Virus record (IMG/VR): IMGVR_UViG_3300030116_006303 | Coordinates: 53,138 to 73,595 of that record | Source: a virus | Length of the DNA stretch: 20,458 nucleotides | Strand: one strand, 5' to 3' | In this document: in pieces, positions 14,639 to 20,458 of the stretch | Numbering within the stretch: the stretch's first letter is position 1 | Layout: the number at the start of each line of letters is the position of its first letter | Program-made: the position numbers and the translations under genes | Notes under the pieces: generated by a model | Told to the model about the DNA's origin: nothing | Databases searched by the model: none | Seen by the model: the letters and a program-made list of their open reading frames with translations, nothing else

Positions 14639-14641
14639 AAA

Positions 14642-14896
14642 ATGGCAAACTTAACAGAAATCAAGAATGCAATTAGAAACAGTGAAGCAACGGATGCATC
14701 AGAAATGGATTCGTGGACTTCATCAAATGCTGATAGGGCTGGGGATATCGAAGCTCTGCTCGGTGCTCTACCGTCCGGTTACTCGATGGTGTCGGATGAA
14801 GGATCATTCGATCCAATCACAAAAGATTTGATGATCATGGTAAAGCACGATAGTTCCGGTCGAAAGATGGGATTAAAGGTCTTGCAGGGTTATTGA
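14642..14896 (+). CDS. Unknown 84-residue protein between fibre and protease genes
   Basis: I do not recognise this protein. It begins MANLTEIKNAIRNSEATDASEM, has a Ser/Asp-rich N-terminal half, then a beta-like C-terminal part (LMIMVKHDSSGRKMGLKVLQGY). No membrane segment, signal peptide or cysteine is visible. It starts three bases after the LamG-like gene, and its Shine-Dalgarno is weak, so translation is probably coupled. The next late box starts two bases after its stop. The position suggests a small structural or assembly protein, but nothing in the sequence proves it. Confidence 0.6.
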   Translation: MANLTEIKNAIRNSEATDASEMDSWTSSNADRAGDIEALLGALPSGYSMVSDEGSFDPITKDLMIMVKHDSSGRKMGLKVLQGY

Positions 14897-14897
14897 T

Positions 14898-14905
14898 TAT
14901 AAATA
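14898..14905 (+). promoter_or_regulatory. T4-type late promoter box for gene 21
   Basis: Exact TATAAATA 23 bases before the gene 21 ATG; the ribosome-binding site TAGGAA follows it (14917-14922). Confidence 0.8.
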
Positions 14906-14928
14906 ATAAAAAGAAATAGGAACACGTC

Positions 14929-15585
14929 ATGAAACTTATCACCGAAATGCTAGAAACGGATGTAGAGTTTATCACCGAGGCAAAAGAAGACGGTGGTAAA
15001 AATTACTTTATCGAAGGCATTTTTATGCAGGGGGAAATCAAGAACCGCAACGGTCGTAAGTATCCCATTCAGACACTTTTAAAAGAAGTAAATCGATACA
15101 ACAAAGAATATGTAGAAAAGAACCGGGCATATGGTGAACTCGGTCATCCCCAAGGTCCTACTATCAACCTTGAGCGTGTATCACATATGATTAAAGAATT
15201 GCACCAAGATGGAAATAACATCATGGGTAGAGCAAAGATCATGATAGAAACACCGATGGGCAAGATCGTAAAGAATCTTATGGATGAAGGAGCCAAGCTT
15301 GGTGTTTCATCAAGAGGTATGGGTACTCTAAAACAAGATAAGGATGGAACAAATATTGTTTCGAATGATTTCCAGTTGGCAACAGCTGCTGATATTGTAG
15401 CCGATCCGTCTGCACCTGAAGCATTTGTTGAGGGTATTATGGAGGGAGTTGAATGGCTACAAATAAACGATCGTTGGGTTCCTCAGTACATCGAGAAAAC
15501 TCAAGAACAGATCAGAAAAGCGTCAAGAACAGAGCTTCAGGAAGCTAAAGTTGCAGCCTTTGCTAAGTTCATGAAGCAACTCTAA
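14929..15585 (+). CDS. 21: Prohead maturation protease gp21
   Basis: A 218-residue serine protease of the herpesvirus-assemblin fold, close to T4 gp21 (212 aa). It has NRNGRKYP (39-46), the catalytic His in YGELGHPQGP (H73) and the catalytic Ser in KLGVSSRGMG (S127 or S128), followed by the family segment DIVADPSAPEAFVEGIMEG. gp21 sits inside the prohead, cuts gp22 and core proteins to peptides and trims gp23. ITE followed by A18 near its own N-terminus fits the (I/L)-X-E cleavage rule and may be a self-processing site. Gene 22 follows after a 60-base gap with its own late promoter. Confidence 0.95.
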   Translation: MKLITEMLETDVEFITEAKEDGGKNYFIEGIFMQGEIKNRNGRKYPIQTLLKEVNRYNKEYVEKNRAYGELGHPQGPTINLERVSHMIKELHQDGNNIMGRAKIMIETPMGKIVKNLMDEGAKLGVSSRGMGTLKQDKDGTNIVSNDFQLATAADIVADPSAPEAFVEGIMEGVEWLQINDRWVPQYIEKTQEQIRKASRTELQEAKVAAFAKFMKQL

Positions 15586-15597
15586 AAGATGTGTTTT

Positions 15598-15605
15598 TAT
15601 AAATA
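15598..15605 (+). promoter_or_regulatory. T4-type late promoter box for gene 22
   Basis: Exact TATAAATA in the 60-base gap after gene 21, 40 bases before the gene 22 ATG; a strong AAGGAGA (15631-15637 region) lies in the leader. Confidence 0.8.
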
Positions 15606-15645
15606 ATATGAATGAGAAATTTATTTTCACAAGGAGATAAAACAG

Positions 15646-16734
15646 ATGTCCGAACAAGACTTAGAAGTAATGGAGGACGCAGAGGTTCTTGAAACTCCTG
15701 AAGAGATTTCAGAAGATGAAGATCTTTTAGAGTTCAAGGCTGACGGCGAAGACTCCGAAGTCGCGGATCCAGTAGGAGACAAGACTGACGAAAAGCCAAA
15801 GGGTAAGGGCGATCCAATGCCTAAGACTAAGATGGCGATGATCAATGCCATGATGAAAAATTTAAGTAGCATGAAAAAAGTTGAATTGCAAGCCATGTAT
15901 AAAAAGGTAAATGCTGGCATGTATGAAGAAGCTGAAGCTGATGACGAAGTCATTGATGAAGCGGAAGCACCTAAAGAACTTGCTACAATCACATCAGCCG
16001 ATATCAACATCCAAGACGATGTTGATGCAATGCTGAACGGAACGGATCTCGACGAAGAGTTCAAGGAAAAAGTTGCAACAATTTTTGAAGCAGCTGTCGT
16101 ATCAAAAGTTAACGAGCAGATTGAAAAATTTGCCATTGAAGCAGAGTCCGATGTCGAAGTATCTCGTACAGAAGCTGTAGACGAACTCACAGAAAAAGTT
16201 GATTCATATCTTGACTATGTTGTTCAGGAATGGGTTGATAATAACAGTCTTGCCATCGAGACAGGCGTACGCGCCGATATGGTAGAGGATTTCCTCAAAG
16301 GACTCAAAGGTTTGTTTGAAGAGCACTATGTCGATATTCCAGAAGAGAAAGTCGATGTTGTAGAAGAACTTATCGCTAAAGTTGATGAGCTCGAAGGTAA
16401 GCTTAACGAACAGACAGACAAGAATGTCGAGCTTCTCGGCAAAGTAAATGATTTCGAGAAAGATGCTATCTTTGTAGAGGCAACGGACGAACTCACTGAT
16501 ACTCAAATCGAAAAGCTTCGCGGACTTGCAGAAGGAATTGACTTTGATGATGCTGATGATTTTCGTAAAAAAATCGGCATGTTGAAGTCACAATATTTTG
16601 ATATTGATGAAGAGACCGAAACGGTCGTTGTCGATGATGAAGACGGTCCCATTTCTCTTGAAGAAGAGAACGAAGGTCCTACAGGTGCTATGGCAGTATA
16701 CATGAATGCCATTTCAAGATCTGCTAAAAAATAA
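15646..16734 (+). CDS. 22: Prohead core scaffolding protein gp22
   Basis: A 362-residue, very acidic, mostly helical protein matching gp22, the main scaffold around which gp23 assembles. Diagnostic segments are VDSYLDYVVQEWVDNN and LAIETGVRADMVEDFLKGLK followed by LFEEHYVDIPEE (about 185-230). A coiled-coil section rich in Val/Leu/Glu/Lys follows. It is longer than T4 gp22 (269 aa), mainly through an acidic N-terminus and a Met/Lys-rich segment near residues 60-90. Candidate gp21 cuts are VIDE before A106 and IFE before AA later on. The protein should be degraded and expelled on maturation. It has a strong Shine-Dalgarno and its own late promoter. Confidence 0.93.
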   Translation: MSEQDLEVMEDAEVLETPEEISEDEDLLEFKADGEDSEVADPVGDKTDEKPKGKGDPMPKTKMAMINAMMKNLSSMKKVELQAMYKKVNAGMYEEAEADDEVIDEAEAPKELATITSADINIQDDVDAMLNGTDLDEEFKEKVATIFEAAVVSKVNEQIEKFAIEAESDVEVSRTEAVDELTEKVDSYLDYVVQEWVDNNSLAIETGVRADMVEDFLKGLKGLFEEHYVDIPEEKVDVVEELIAKVDELEGKLNEQTDKNVELLGKVNDFEKDAIFVEATDELTDTQIEKLRGLAEGIDFDDADDFRKKIGMLKSQYFDIDEETETVVVDDEDGPISLEEENEGPTGAMAVYMNAISRSAKK

Positions 16735-16740
16735 TATTAT

Positions 16741-16748
16741 TATAAATA
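16741..16748 (+). promoter_or_regulatory. T4-type late promoter box for gene 23
   Basis: Exact TATAAATA 40 bases before the major capsid ATG; AAGGAGA (16774-16780) follows. It should drive the strongest late transcript, which ends at the terminator near 18221. Confidence 0.85.
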
Positions 16749-16788
16749 ATCTATGAAGGCTGATTAATACAGTAAGGAGAAAACAAAA

Positions 16789-18168
16789 ATGTTTCTATCT
16801 GAAGAATTACAGAAGAAGTGGCAGCCAGTCATTGAGCATCCAGACCTCAGCGAGATTAAGGATTCTCATCGTCGGGCAGTCACTGCAACTCTTCTAGAAA
16901 ACCAAGAGAATGCTTCACGTGAGGCATCTTTCGGTTCTGGTGGCTATCAAATGCCATCGCTATTAGGCGAAGCGGCGCCTACCAACGCTATGGGTGCTTC
17001 GAGCTCCACAGCTTCTGATGGTGCCGTGGACATTTTCGACCCAGTGCTTATCTCGCTGGTTCGGCGTTCCATGCCAAACCTCATTGCATACGATATCTGC
17101 GGCGTTCAGCCAATGACAGGACCAACCGGTCTTATCTTTGCAATGCGTCCTCGCTTCACAAGCCAAGCCGGCAGTGAGGCTCTCTACAACGAAGCCAACA
17201 CCACGTTCTCCGGATCGGCGGCAGCTAACACTGCTTCTATCGCGGCTATCGATGGTGGCGCGGGCACTGCTGCAACCGGTAGTGATCCAACGGCTCGTGC
17301 AACAGGTTCTGGCTACACCGTAACAACGGGTATGACTACCGCTGAGGCAGAAGCTCTCGGTGATGAGTCACAGAATGCTTTCCAAGAGATGGCATTCAGC
17401 ATCGAGAAGGTTGCTGTAACGGCGGTTTCTCGTGCACTCAAAGCGGAATACACCATGGAATTGGCTCAAGACCTTAAAGCCATCCACGGTCTAGATGCCG
17501 AAACAGAACTCAGCAACATCCTGTCTGCTGAGATCCTGGCTGAAATCAACCGTGAAGTTGTTCGTACGATTAACTACACAGCTACGGTTGGTGCTCAGGA
17601 TAACACAACAACGGCTGGTACATTCGACCTCGACGTTGATTCCAACGGTCGCTGGAGTGTAGAGCGCTTTAAGGGCCTGGTATTCCAGCTCGAGCGTGAA
17701 GCCAACCAGATCGCGAAGTCAACACGTCGCGGTAAAGGTAACGTCCTGATCTGTGGTTCGGATGTTGCATCTGCTCTTCAGATGGCTGGTGTCCTAGACT
17801 ACACACCTGCTCTCAGCGCCAACCTCAGTGTGGATGACACAGGTAACACCTTCGCGGGTGTCCTGAACGGCCGCATGAAGGTTTACGTTGATCCGTACTT
17901 CGCCAGTTCGTCTGGAAATCAGTACGCCACGGTCGGTTACAAGGGTGCGTCCGCATTTGATGCGGGTCTCTTCTACTGCCCATACGTGCCTCTCCAAATG
18001 GTGCGTGCGGTTGGTGAGAACACCTTCCAGCCCAAGATCGGATTTAAGACTCGCTACGGCATGGTCGCCAATCCGTTCGCCACAACGGCCGCTGATGGTT
18101 CTATCAGTACAGCGGTAAACGATCGCAACATCTACTACCGCCTTGTCACAATCGCAAACCTAATGTAA
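16789..18168 (+). CDS. 23: Major capsid protein gp23
   Basis: A 459-residue major head protein. It begins MFLSEELQKKWQPVIEHPDL and contains DPVLISLVRRSMPNLIAYDICGVQPMTGPTG (about 84-114), the hallmark of T4-like gp23. The gp21 site is likely LLGE (residues 58-61) before A62, giving a mature protein of about 398 residues. It is shorter than T4 gp23 (521 aa), like cyanophage relatives. The coding sequence is clearly GC-richer than its neighbours (37 of 60 bases in line 17221-17280, against 21 of 60 in a gene 17 line), which suits a highly expressed gene. It has a strong Shine-Dalgarno and late promoter and is followed by a strong terminator. No gene 24 lies beside it. Confidence 0.97.
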   Translation: MFLSEELQKKWQPVIEHPDLSEIKDSHRRAVTATLLENQENASREASFGSGGYQMPSLLGEAAPTNAMGASSSTASDGAVDIFDPVLISLVRRSMPNLIAYDICGVQPMTGPTGLIFAMRPRFTSQAGSEALYNEANTTFSGSAAANTASIAAIDGGAGTAATGSDPTARATGSGYTVTTGMTTAEAEALGDESQNAFQEMAFSIEKVAVTAVSRALKAEYTMELAQDLKAIHGLDAETELSNILSAEILAEINREVVRTINYTATVGAQDNTTTAGTFDLDVDSNGRWSVERFKGLVFQLEREANQIAKSTRRGKGNVLICGSDVASALQMAGVLDYTPALSANLSVDDTGNTFAGVLNGRMKVYVDPYFASSSGNQYATVGYKGASAFDAGLFYCPYVPLQMVRAVGENTFQPKIGFKTRYGMVANPFATTAADGSISTAVNDRNIYYRLVTIANLM

Positions 18169-18180
18169 TAAAAACAAATA

Positions 18181-18197
18181 AGGTTTCGATGAAACTT
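18181..18197 (+). repeat. Small hairpin just upstream of the gene 23 terminator
   Basis: AGGTTTC and GAAACTT are seven-base complements (one G-U) with a GAT loop, directly before the terminator stem. It may protect the 3' end of the gene 23 transcript. Confidence 0.5.
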
Positions 18198-18227
18198 AGA
18201 GGGGAGCTTCGGCTCCCCTCTTTTTTT
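18198..18227 (+). terminator. Intrinsic terminator after gene 23
   Basis: AGAGGGGAGC and GCTCCCCTCT form a perfect 10-base stem with a TTCG loop (18208-18211), followed by seven T. It shares the GGGAGCTTCGGCTCCC core with the terminator after gene 19. It ends the capsid transcript. Confidence 0.93.
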
Positions 18228-18240
18228 GTGTATTGATCTA

Positions 18241-18248
18241 TATAAATA
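18241..18248 (+). promoter_or_regulatory. T4-type late promoter box for the unknown gene and gp3
   Basis: Exact TATAAATA 13 bases after the T run of the gene 23 terminator. RNA would start near 18254, so the in-frame ATG at 18254 would lie at or very near the RNA end, without a leader. Confidence 0.75.
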
Positions 18249-18301
18249 GTCTTATGATATACTTAAAAAGAAATGTGGTGACTGTAGAAATCCTATACTA
18301 T

Positions 18302-18505
18302 ATGCCAGATTATAATGATATCGTGCAAGAGTTTATTTGGCAGACTGATGATATAGTACCTGAAATACCGAGAGTCCACAAATTTTTGAACTTTTGGAAA
18401 CATAATATTGAAGCAGTAATTAAAGAAGTTCAAGTTGGTTATTCCGACAAACACAACGGATATCGAACAGTAGAAATGATGGAAGAGATTAAAAGATGGC
18501 ATTGA
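18302..18505 (+). CDS. Unknown 67-residue protein before gp3
   Basis: A small protein beginning MPDYNDIVQEFIWQTDDIVPEIP and containing HKFLNFWKHNIEAVIKEV. It is rich in Trp and aromatics, acidic at the start and helical later. I do not know its function. The frame stays open to an ATG at 18254, but that lies at the expected start of the late RNA, so ATG 18302 is preferred; neither has a clear Shine-Dalgarno. It overlaps the next gene by ten bases, so translation is probably coupled. A role in tail completion with gp3 is possible from position only. Confidence 0.55.
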   Translation: MPDYNDIVQEFIWQTDDIVPEIPRVHKFLNFWKHNIEAVIKEVQVGYSDKHNGYRTVEMMEEIKRWH

Positions 18506-19038
18506 TACCAAAAATCGGAATTGACACACTAGAGGCTGAAACACTCACTCAAAATCTCAACTTTTTATCGCCTCTTGGCTTTCGTTTCGTTTTAAATAGA
18601 GCTCCAAACATAGAGTATTTCTGTCAAGCGGCGACATTGCCAACAATATCTATGGTAGAAGCAATTCAAACCAATCCCTTTGTAAACATACCTCGACCCG
18701 GTGATAAAATTTCTTACGAGCCATTTACCCTCACATTTAGAGTAGATGAGGAAATGAAAAATTATTTAGAAATATTTAACTGGATAAAGGGGTTGGGATT
18801 TCCAGAAAACTTTAAACAATATAAAGACTTAGATACATCACGCTCAAGTATATATTCTGATGGCGCTTTGGTTATTTTATCTTCAAATAATAATCCAATC
18901 ATTAGAATTTCTTTTGAAGATATGTTTCCCCTATCACTATCACCACTTGCTTTTGATGTTACACAAACAGATATTGAGTACCTGCAAGCGGAGGTAACAT
19001 TTAGGTATCGTCAATTTACAGTTGCTGATACCGTATAA
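18496..19038 (+). CDS. 3: Tail-tube-fold protein, probable tail terminator gp3
   Basis: A 180-residue protein with a tail-tube-like fold pattern: NFLSPLGFRFVLNRAPNIEYF, CQAATLPTISM, NIPRPGDKISYEPFTLTFRVDE, NYLEIFNWIKGLGFP and a final beta strand EVTFRYRQFTV. In marine T4-like genomes a protein of this type and size between 23 and uvsY is usually called gp3, the tail completion and sheath-stabilising protein (T4 gp3 is 176 aa). Alternatives are a gp19 paralogue or another baseplate/tube-initiator protein. It starts within the end of the unknown gene, with AGAGATTAAAAG upstream. Recognised from pattern and position, not from direct similarity to T4 gp3. Confidence 0.6.
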   Translation: MALIPKIGIDTLEAETLTQNLNFLSPLGFRFVLNRAPNIEYFCQAATLPTISMVEAIQTNPFVNIPRPGDKISYEPFTLTFRVDEEMKNYLEIFNWIKGLGFPENFKQYKDLDTSRSSIYSDGALVILSSNNNPIIRISFEDMFPLSLSPLAFDVTQTDIEYLQAEVTFRYRQFTVADTV

Positions 19039-19042
19039 TTTG

Positions 19043-19082
19043 TTTACATTTCAGCTAATCTTGTTATAATAGGCCTTGAGCC
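19043..19082 (+). promoter_or_regulatory. Sigma70-type promoter for iscA-like/uvsY/uvsW genes
   Basis: TTTACA (19043-19048), a 16-base spacer and TATAAT (19065-19070) with an upstream TG (19062-19063, extended -10), then AGGCCTTGAGCC. The expected start is near 19077, followed by AAAGGG (19089-19094) and the ATG at 19101. It is not a late box, so it would be read by host polymerase early or in the middle phase. A near-identical copy lies on the minus strand at 4375-4414. Confidence 0.75.
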
Positions 19083-19100
19083 GATTTTAAAGGGTAATAA

Positions 19101-19406
19101 ATGGTTACTATTACAGATTCAGCAAAGAAATATCTTGATTCAGTACGCGGTGATGATTATGTATCACTTGGTGTTCAGGGTGGAGGATGTGCTGGTTTTC
19201 AATACATATGGGGACTTAAATCTGATTGTCCAGATGTAAATTGGAGTGATCCGATTGATGGTGTACTCGTAGTTGATCCAGTTGCAGAATTATATATATT
19301 AGGTAGTACTGTTGATTATGTAAATGAATTGGGTGGATCATTTCTATCGGTAAAAAATCCGATGTCAACATCAAGTTGTGGTTGTGGTGAAAGCTTTGGA
19401 GTGTAG
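19101..19406 (+). CDS. iscA: A-type Fe-S cluster carrier (IscA/HesB family)
   Basis: A 101-residue protein of the IscA/HesB/ErpA family. The three conserved cysteines are present: C30 in GGGCAGFQY, and C93 and C95 in SSCGCGESFGV, preceded by the typical SVKNP. E. coli IscA is 107 aa. The family binds an iron-sulphur cluster and hands it to target proteins in the cytoplasm. C43 is extra. The family is a known passenger in cyanophages and pelagiphages. It has its own sigma70-type promoter and heads the set that runs into uvsY and uvsW. It could feed an Fe-S enzyme of the host or phage; which one cannot be seen here. Confidence 0.88.
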   Translation: MVTITDSAKKYLDSVRGDDYVSLGVQGGGCAGFQYIWGLKSDCPDVNWSDPIDGVLVVDPVAELYILGSTVDYVNELGGSFLSVKNPMSTSSCGCGESFGV

Positions 19407-19408
19407 AT

Positions 19409-19645
19409 ATGAAGTGGTTTATAGTTGCGCTGGTTACATTTGTATCCGGTGAACAGGATATTAAGTATCATGAGCGCTTGTCGTTTGATAGTTATGTAGT
19501 ATGTGATTCTTTCTATCGAGAAAATAGCCGTAGTCTACTATCAGGATTGAAAAGAATCTATCCTGATGTTAAAAGTGCGACTATACAGTGTTTAGATACA
19601 AAGACAATGTTTGCAATGAAAAGAGCCTTAACGAATGAAGATTGA
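19409..19645 (+). CDS. Unknown small protein with signal-like N-terminus
   Basis: A 78-residue protein. Residues 1-13 (MKWFIVALVTFVS) are a positively charged start followed by a hydrophobic stretch, like a short signal peptide or anchor. The rest has two cysteines (C32, C60) that could form a disulphide if exported. I do not recognise the family. It starts two bases after the iscA-like stop and ends 11 bases inside uvsY, so it is likely in the same transcript. No clear Shine-Dalgarno is visible. Position and composition suggest a small membrane or periplasmic protein. Confidence 0.55.
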   Translation: MKWFIVALVTFVSGEQDIKYHERLSFDSYVVCDSFYRENSRSLLSGLKRIYPDVKSATIQCLDTKTMFAMKRALTNED

Positions 19646-20072
19646 AAATATTATTGGTATGTGGCAAGAGGATGTTAAGATAGATGAAACTGAGCTATCA
19701 CGAGAAAGTCTAAACATCCCAATCTTACATGGTAAGTATTTGAAGCATTTCTCTGATGAGAGATTAAAGCTTCGTGCCTTAAAGATGAAGCAAAAACAGC
19801 TGCATCAAAGGCTCATGGATTACTATCGCGGAGACCTAAATAATCCTGAAGATCTAGCAGAACTTGGAAGGGAGCCATACCCATTTAAAAGATTAAAAAA
19901 CGAGGTTTCATATTATGTAGAAAGTGATTCTGAAATGGTCCAGTTGAATACAAAAATTGCGTATCAACAGGAAATGGTGGACGTCCTCGAAGAAATAATA
20001 AAAGCAATAAATACGAGGGGTTATGTCATCAAAAACAGCTTGGATTTCATCAGATTTACTTCTGGTTCCTAG
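19635..20072 (+). CDS. uvsY: UvsY recombination mediator
   Basis: A 145-residue protein of UvsY type (T4 UvsY is 137 aa). It has ENIIGMWQEDVKID near the N-terminus, KYLKHFSDERLKLRALKMKQ in the middle and ends ...KAINTRGYVIKNSLDFIRFTSG. UvsY loads the UvsX recombinase onto single-stranded DNA coated with gp32, which drives recombination-dependent replication and repair in T4-like phages. It overlaps the preceding gene by 11 bases and the uvsW start by 50, so the three are coupled. It sits directly before uvsW, the usual marine T4-like order. No late box is nearby. Confidence 0.92.
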   Translation: MKIENIIGMWQEDVKIDETELSRESLNIPILHGKYLKHFSDERLKLRALKMKQKQLHQRLMDYYRGDLNNPEDLAELGREPYPFKRLKNEVSYYVESDSEMVQLNTKIAYQQEMVDVLEEIIKAINTRGYVIKNSLDFIRFTSGS

Positions 20073-20458
20073 CAATGTGAGTGGCAATAAATTGATTATT
20101 AGTAAGGAAAATGAAGTATATATGAAGGTCGATGCAGAGCCTGTAATACGTCAGGAGCTCAATGATTACTTCACATTCACAGTACCCGGTGCAAAATTTA
20201 TGCCAGCATATCGTAATCGCATGTGGGATGGAAAGATGCGGTTATATAATGCTATGACGAAACAGCTATATCTGGGTCTATTACCATACGTACAGGTTTT
20301 TGCTGATGAAAGAGAATACGATCTTGAAATTACCGAAAGTATAGACACACAAGAAAATTTTTCAGTAAAAGAAGCAAATGAATTCATCACTTCTCTCCAA
20401 ACTTCGTTCGATCCTCGTGATTATCAGTTGGACAGTTTCGTTCATCTCGTACGAAATA
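20023..20458 (+). CDS. uvsW: UvsW DNA/RNA helicase, N-terminal part (3' partial)
   Basis: The first 145 codons of a helicase cut by the window edge. The N-terminal wing/nucleic-acid-binding domain has YFTFTVPGAKFMPAYRNRMWDGKMRLYN (about 49-76), parallel to T4 UvsW (DFFSFEADGYRF, then NWDGRIRLL). FDPRDYQLDSF (129-139) is the Q-like motif that precedes the helicase core; the Walker A region would follow outside. UvsW rewinds branched structures and R-loops and shuts off origin-dependent replication late in infection. ATG 20023 follows GAGGGG but overlaps uvsY by 50 bases; GTG 20077 is a possible later start. Confidence 0.88.
   Translation, partial: MSSKTAWISSDLLLVPSNVSGNKLIISKENEVYMKVDAEPVIRQELNDYFTFTVPGAKFMPAYRNRMWDGKMRLYNAMTKQLYLGLLPYVQVFADEREYDLEITESIDTQENFSVKEANEFITSLQTSFDPRDYQLDSFVHLVRN

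Noticed and set aside
15627-16190. 187-residue minus-strand open frame rich in Ser and Ala
   Set aside because: It is the mirror of the acidic gp22 codons (GAA/GAT reading as Ser/Phe/Ile on the other strand), with no family or start signal.
1-20458. tRNA genes, CRISPR arrays, insertion sequences, homing endonucleases or introns
   Set aside because: None could be recognised; genes 17, 20 and 23 are intact and uninterrupted.

Overview
The window is a 20.5-kb piece of the structural-gene region of a T4-like myovirus genome (marine/cyanophage-pelagiphage type of Straboviridae-related phage). The gene order 13-14-15-16-17-18-19-20-(67/68-like)-21-22-23-(3)-uvsY-uvsW, all on the + strand, is the conserved T4 morphogenesis order. 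The marine flavour comes from the short gp13/gp17/gp23 proteins, the lack of gene 24 next to 23, an IscA/HesB-type Fe-S carrier gene, and fibre proteins with SPRY, LamG-like and collagen-like domains. The host cannot be read from the sequence; most of the DNA is AT-rich.

Layout. 2-1417: 3' part of a tail-fibre/adhesin gene. 1463-6060: neck and tail-completion proteins (gp13, gp14, gp15) and both terminase subunits (gp16, gp17). 6129-8657: tail sheath gp18 and tail tube gp19, closed by a strong intrinsic terminator. 8759-10375: portal gp20. 10379-14638: fibre genes interleaved with prohead-core genes: a collagen-like fibre, two tandem paralogous small proteins, a gp67-like core protein, a probable gp68-like core protein, a GTA-type spike-base protein and a LamG-like fibre; then an unknown 84-aa protein (14642-14896). 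14929-18168: protease gp21, scaffold gp22 and major capsid gp23, closed by a second terminator. 18302-19038: a small unknown protein and a probable gp3 tail terminator. 19101-20458: an Fe-S carrier, a small secreted-looking protein, UvsY and the start of UvsW.

Regulation. Nine intergenic copies of the T4 late-promoter box TATAAATA lie upstream of genes 13, 18, 19, 20, 67-like, 21, 22, 23 and the small gene before gp3. In front of genes 13, 18 and 19 an arm upstream of the late box is complementary to the ribosome-binding site, so read-through RNA could hide the site while RNA started at the late promoter could not. This is the arrangement known for T4 e, soc and 49. The iscA-uvsY-uvsW end instead has a sigma70-type promoter (TTTACA-16-TATAAT). 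A near-copy of that promoter lies on the MINUS strand at the 16/17 junction, pointing back across gene 16; it is the most unexpected signal in the window.

Working together: gp20 nucleates the prohead on gp22 and the core proteins; gp23 forms the shell; gp21 matures it; gp16/gp17 package DNA; gp13/gp14 seal the neck; gp15, gp3, gp18 and gp19 form the contractile tail. The fibres are likely host-binding or head-decorating appendages. UvsY/UvsW serve recombination-dependent replication.
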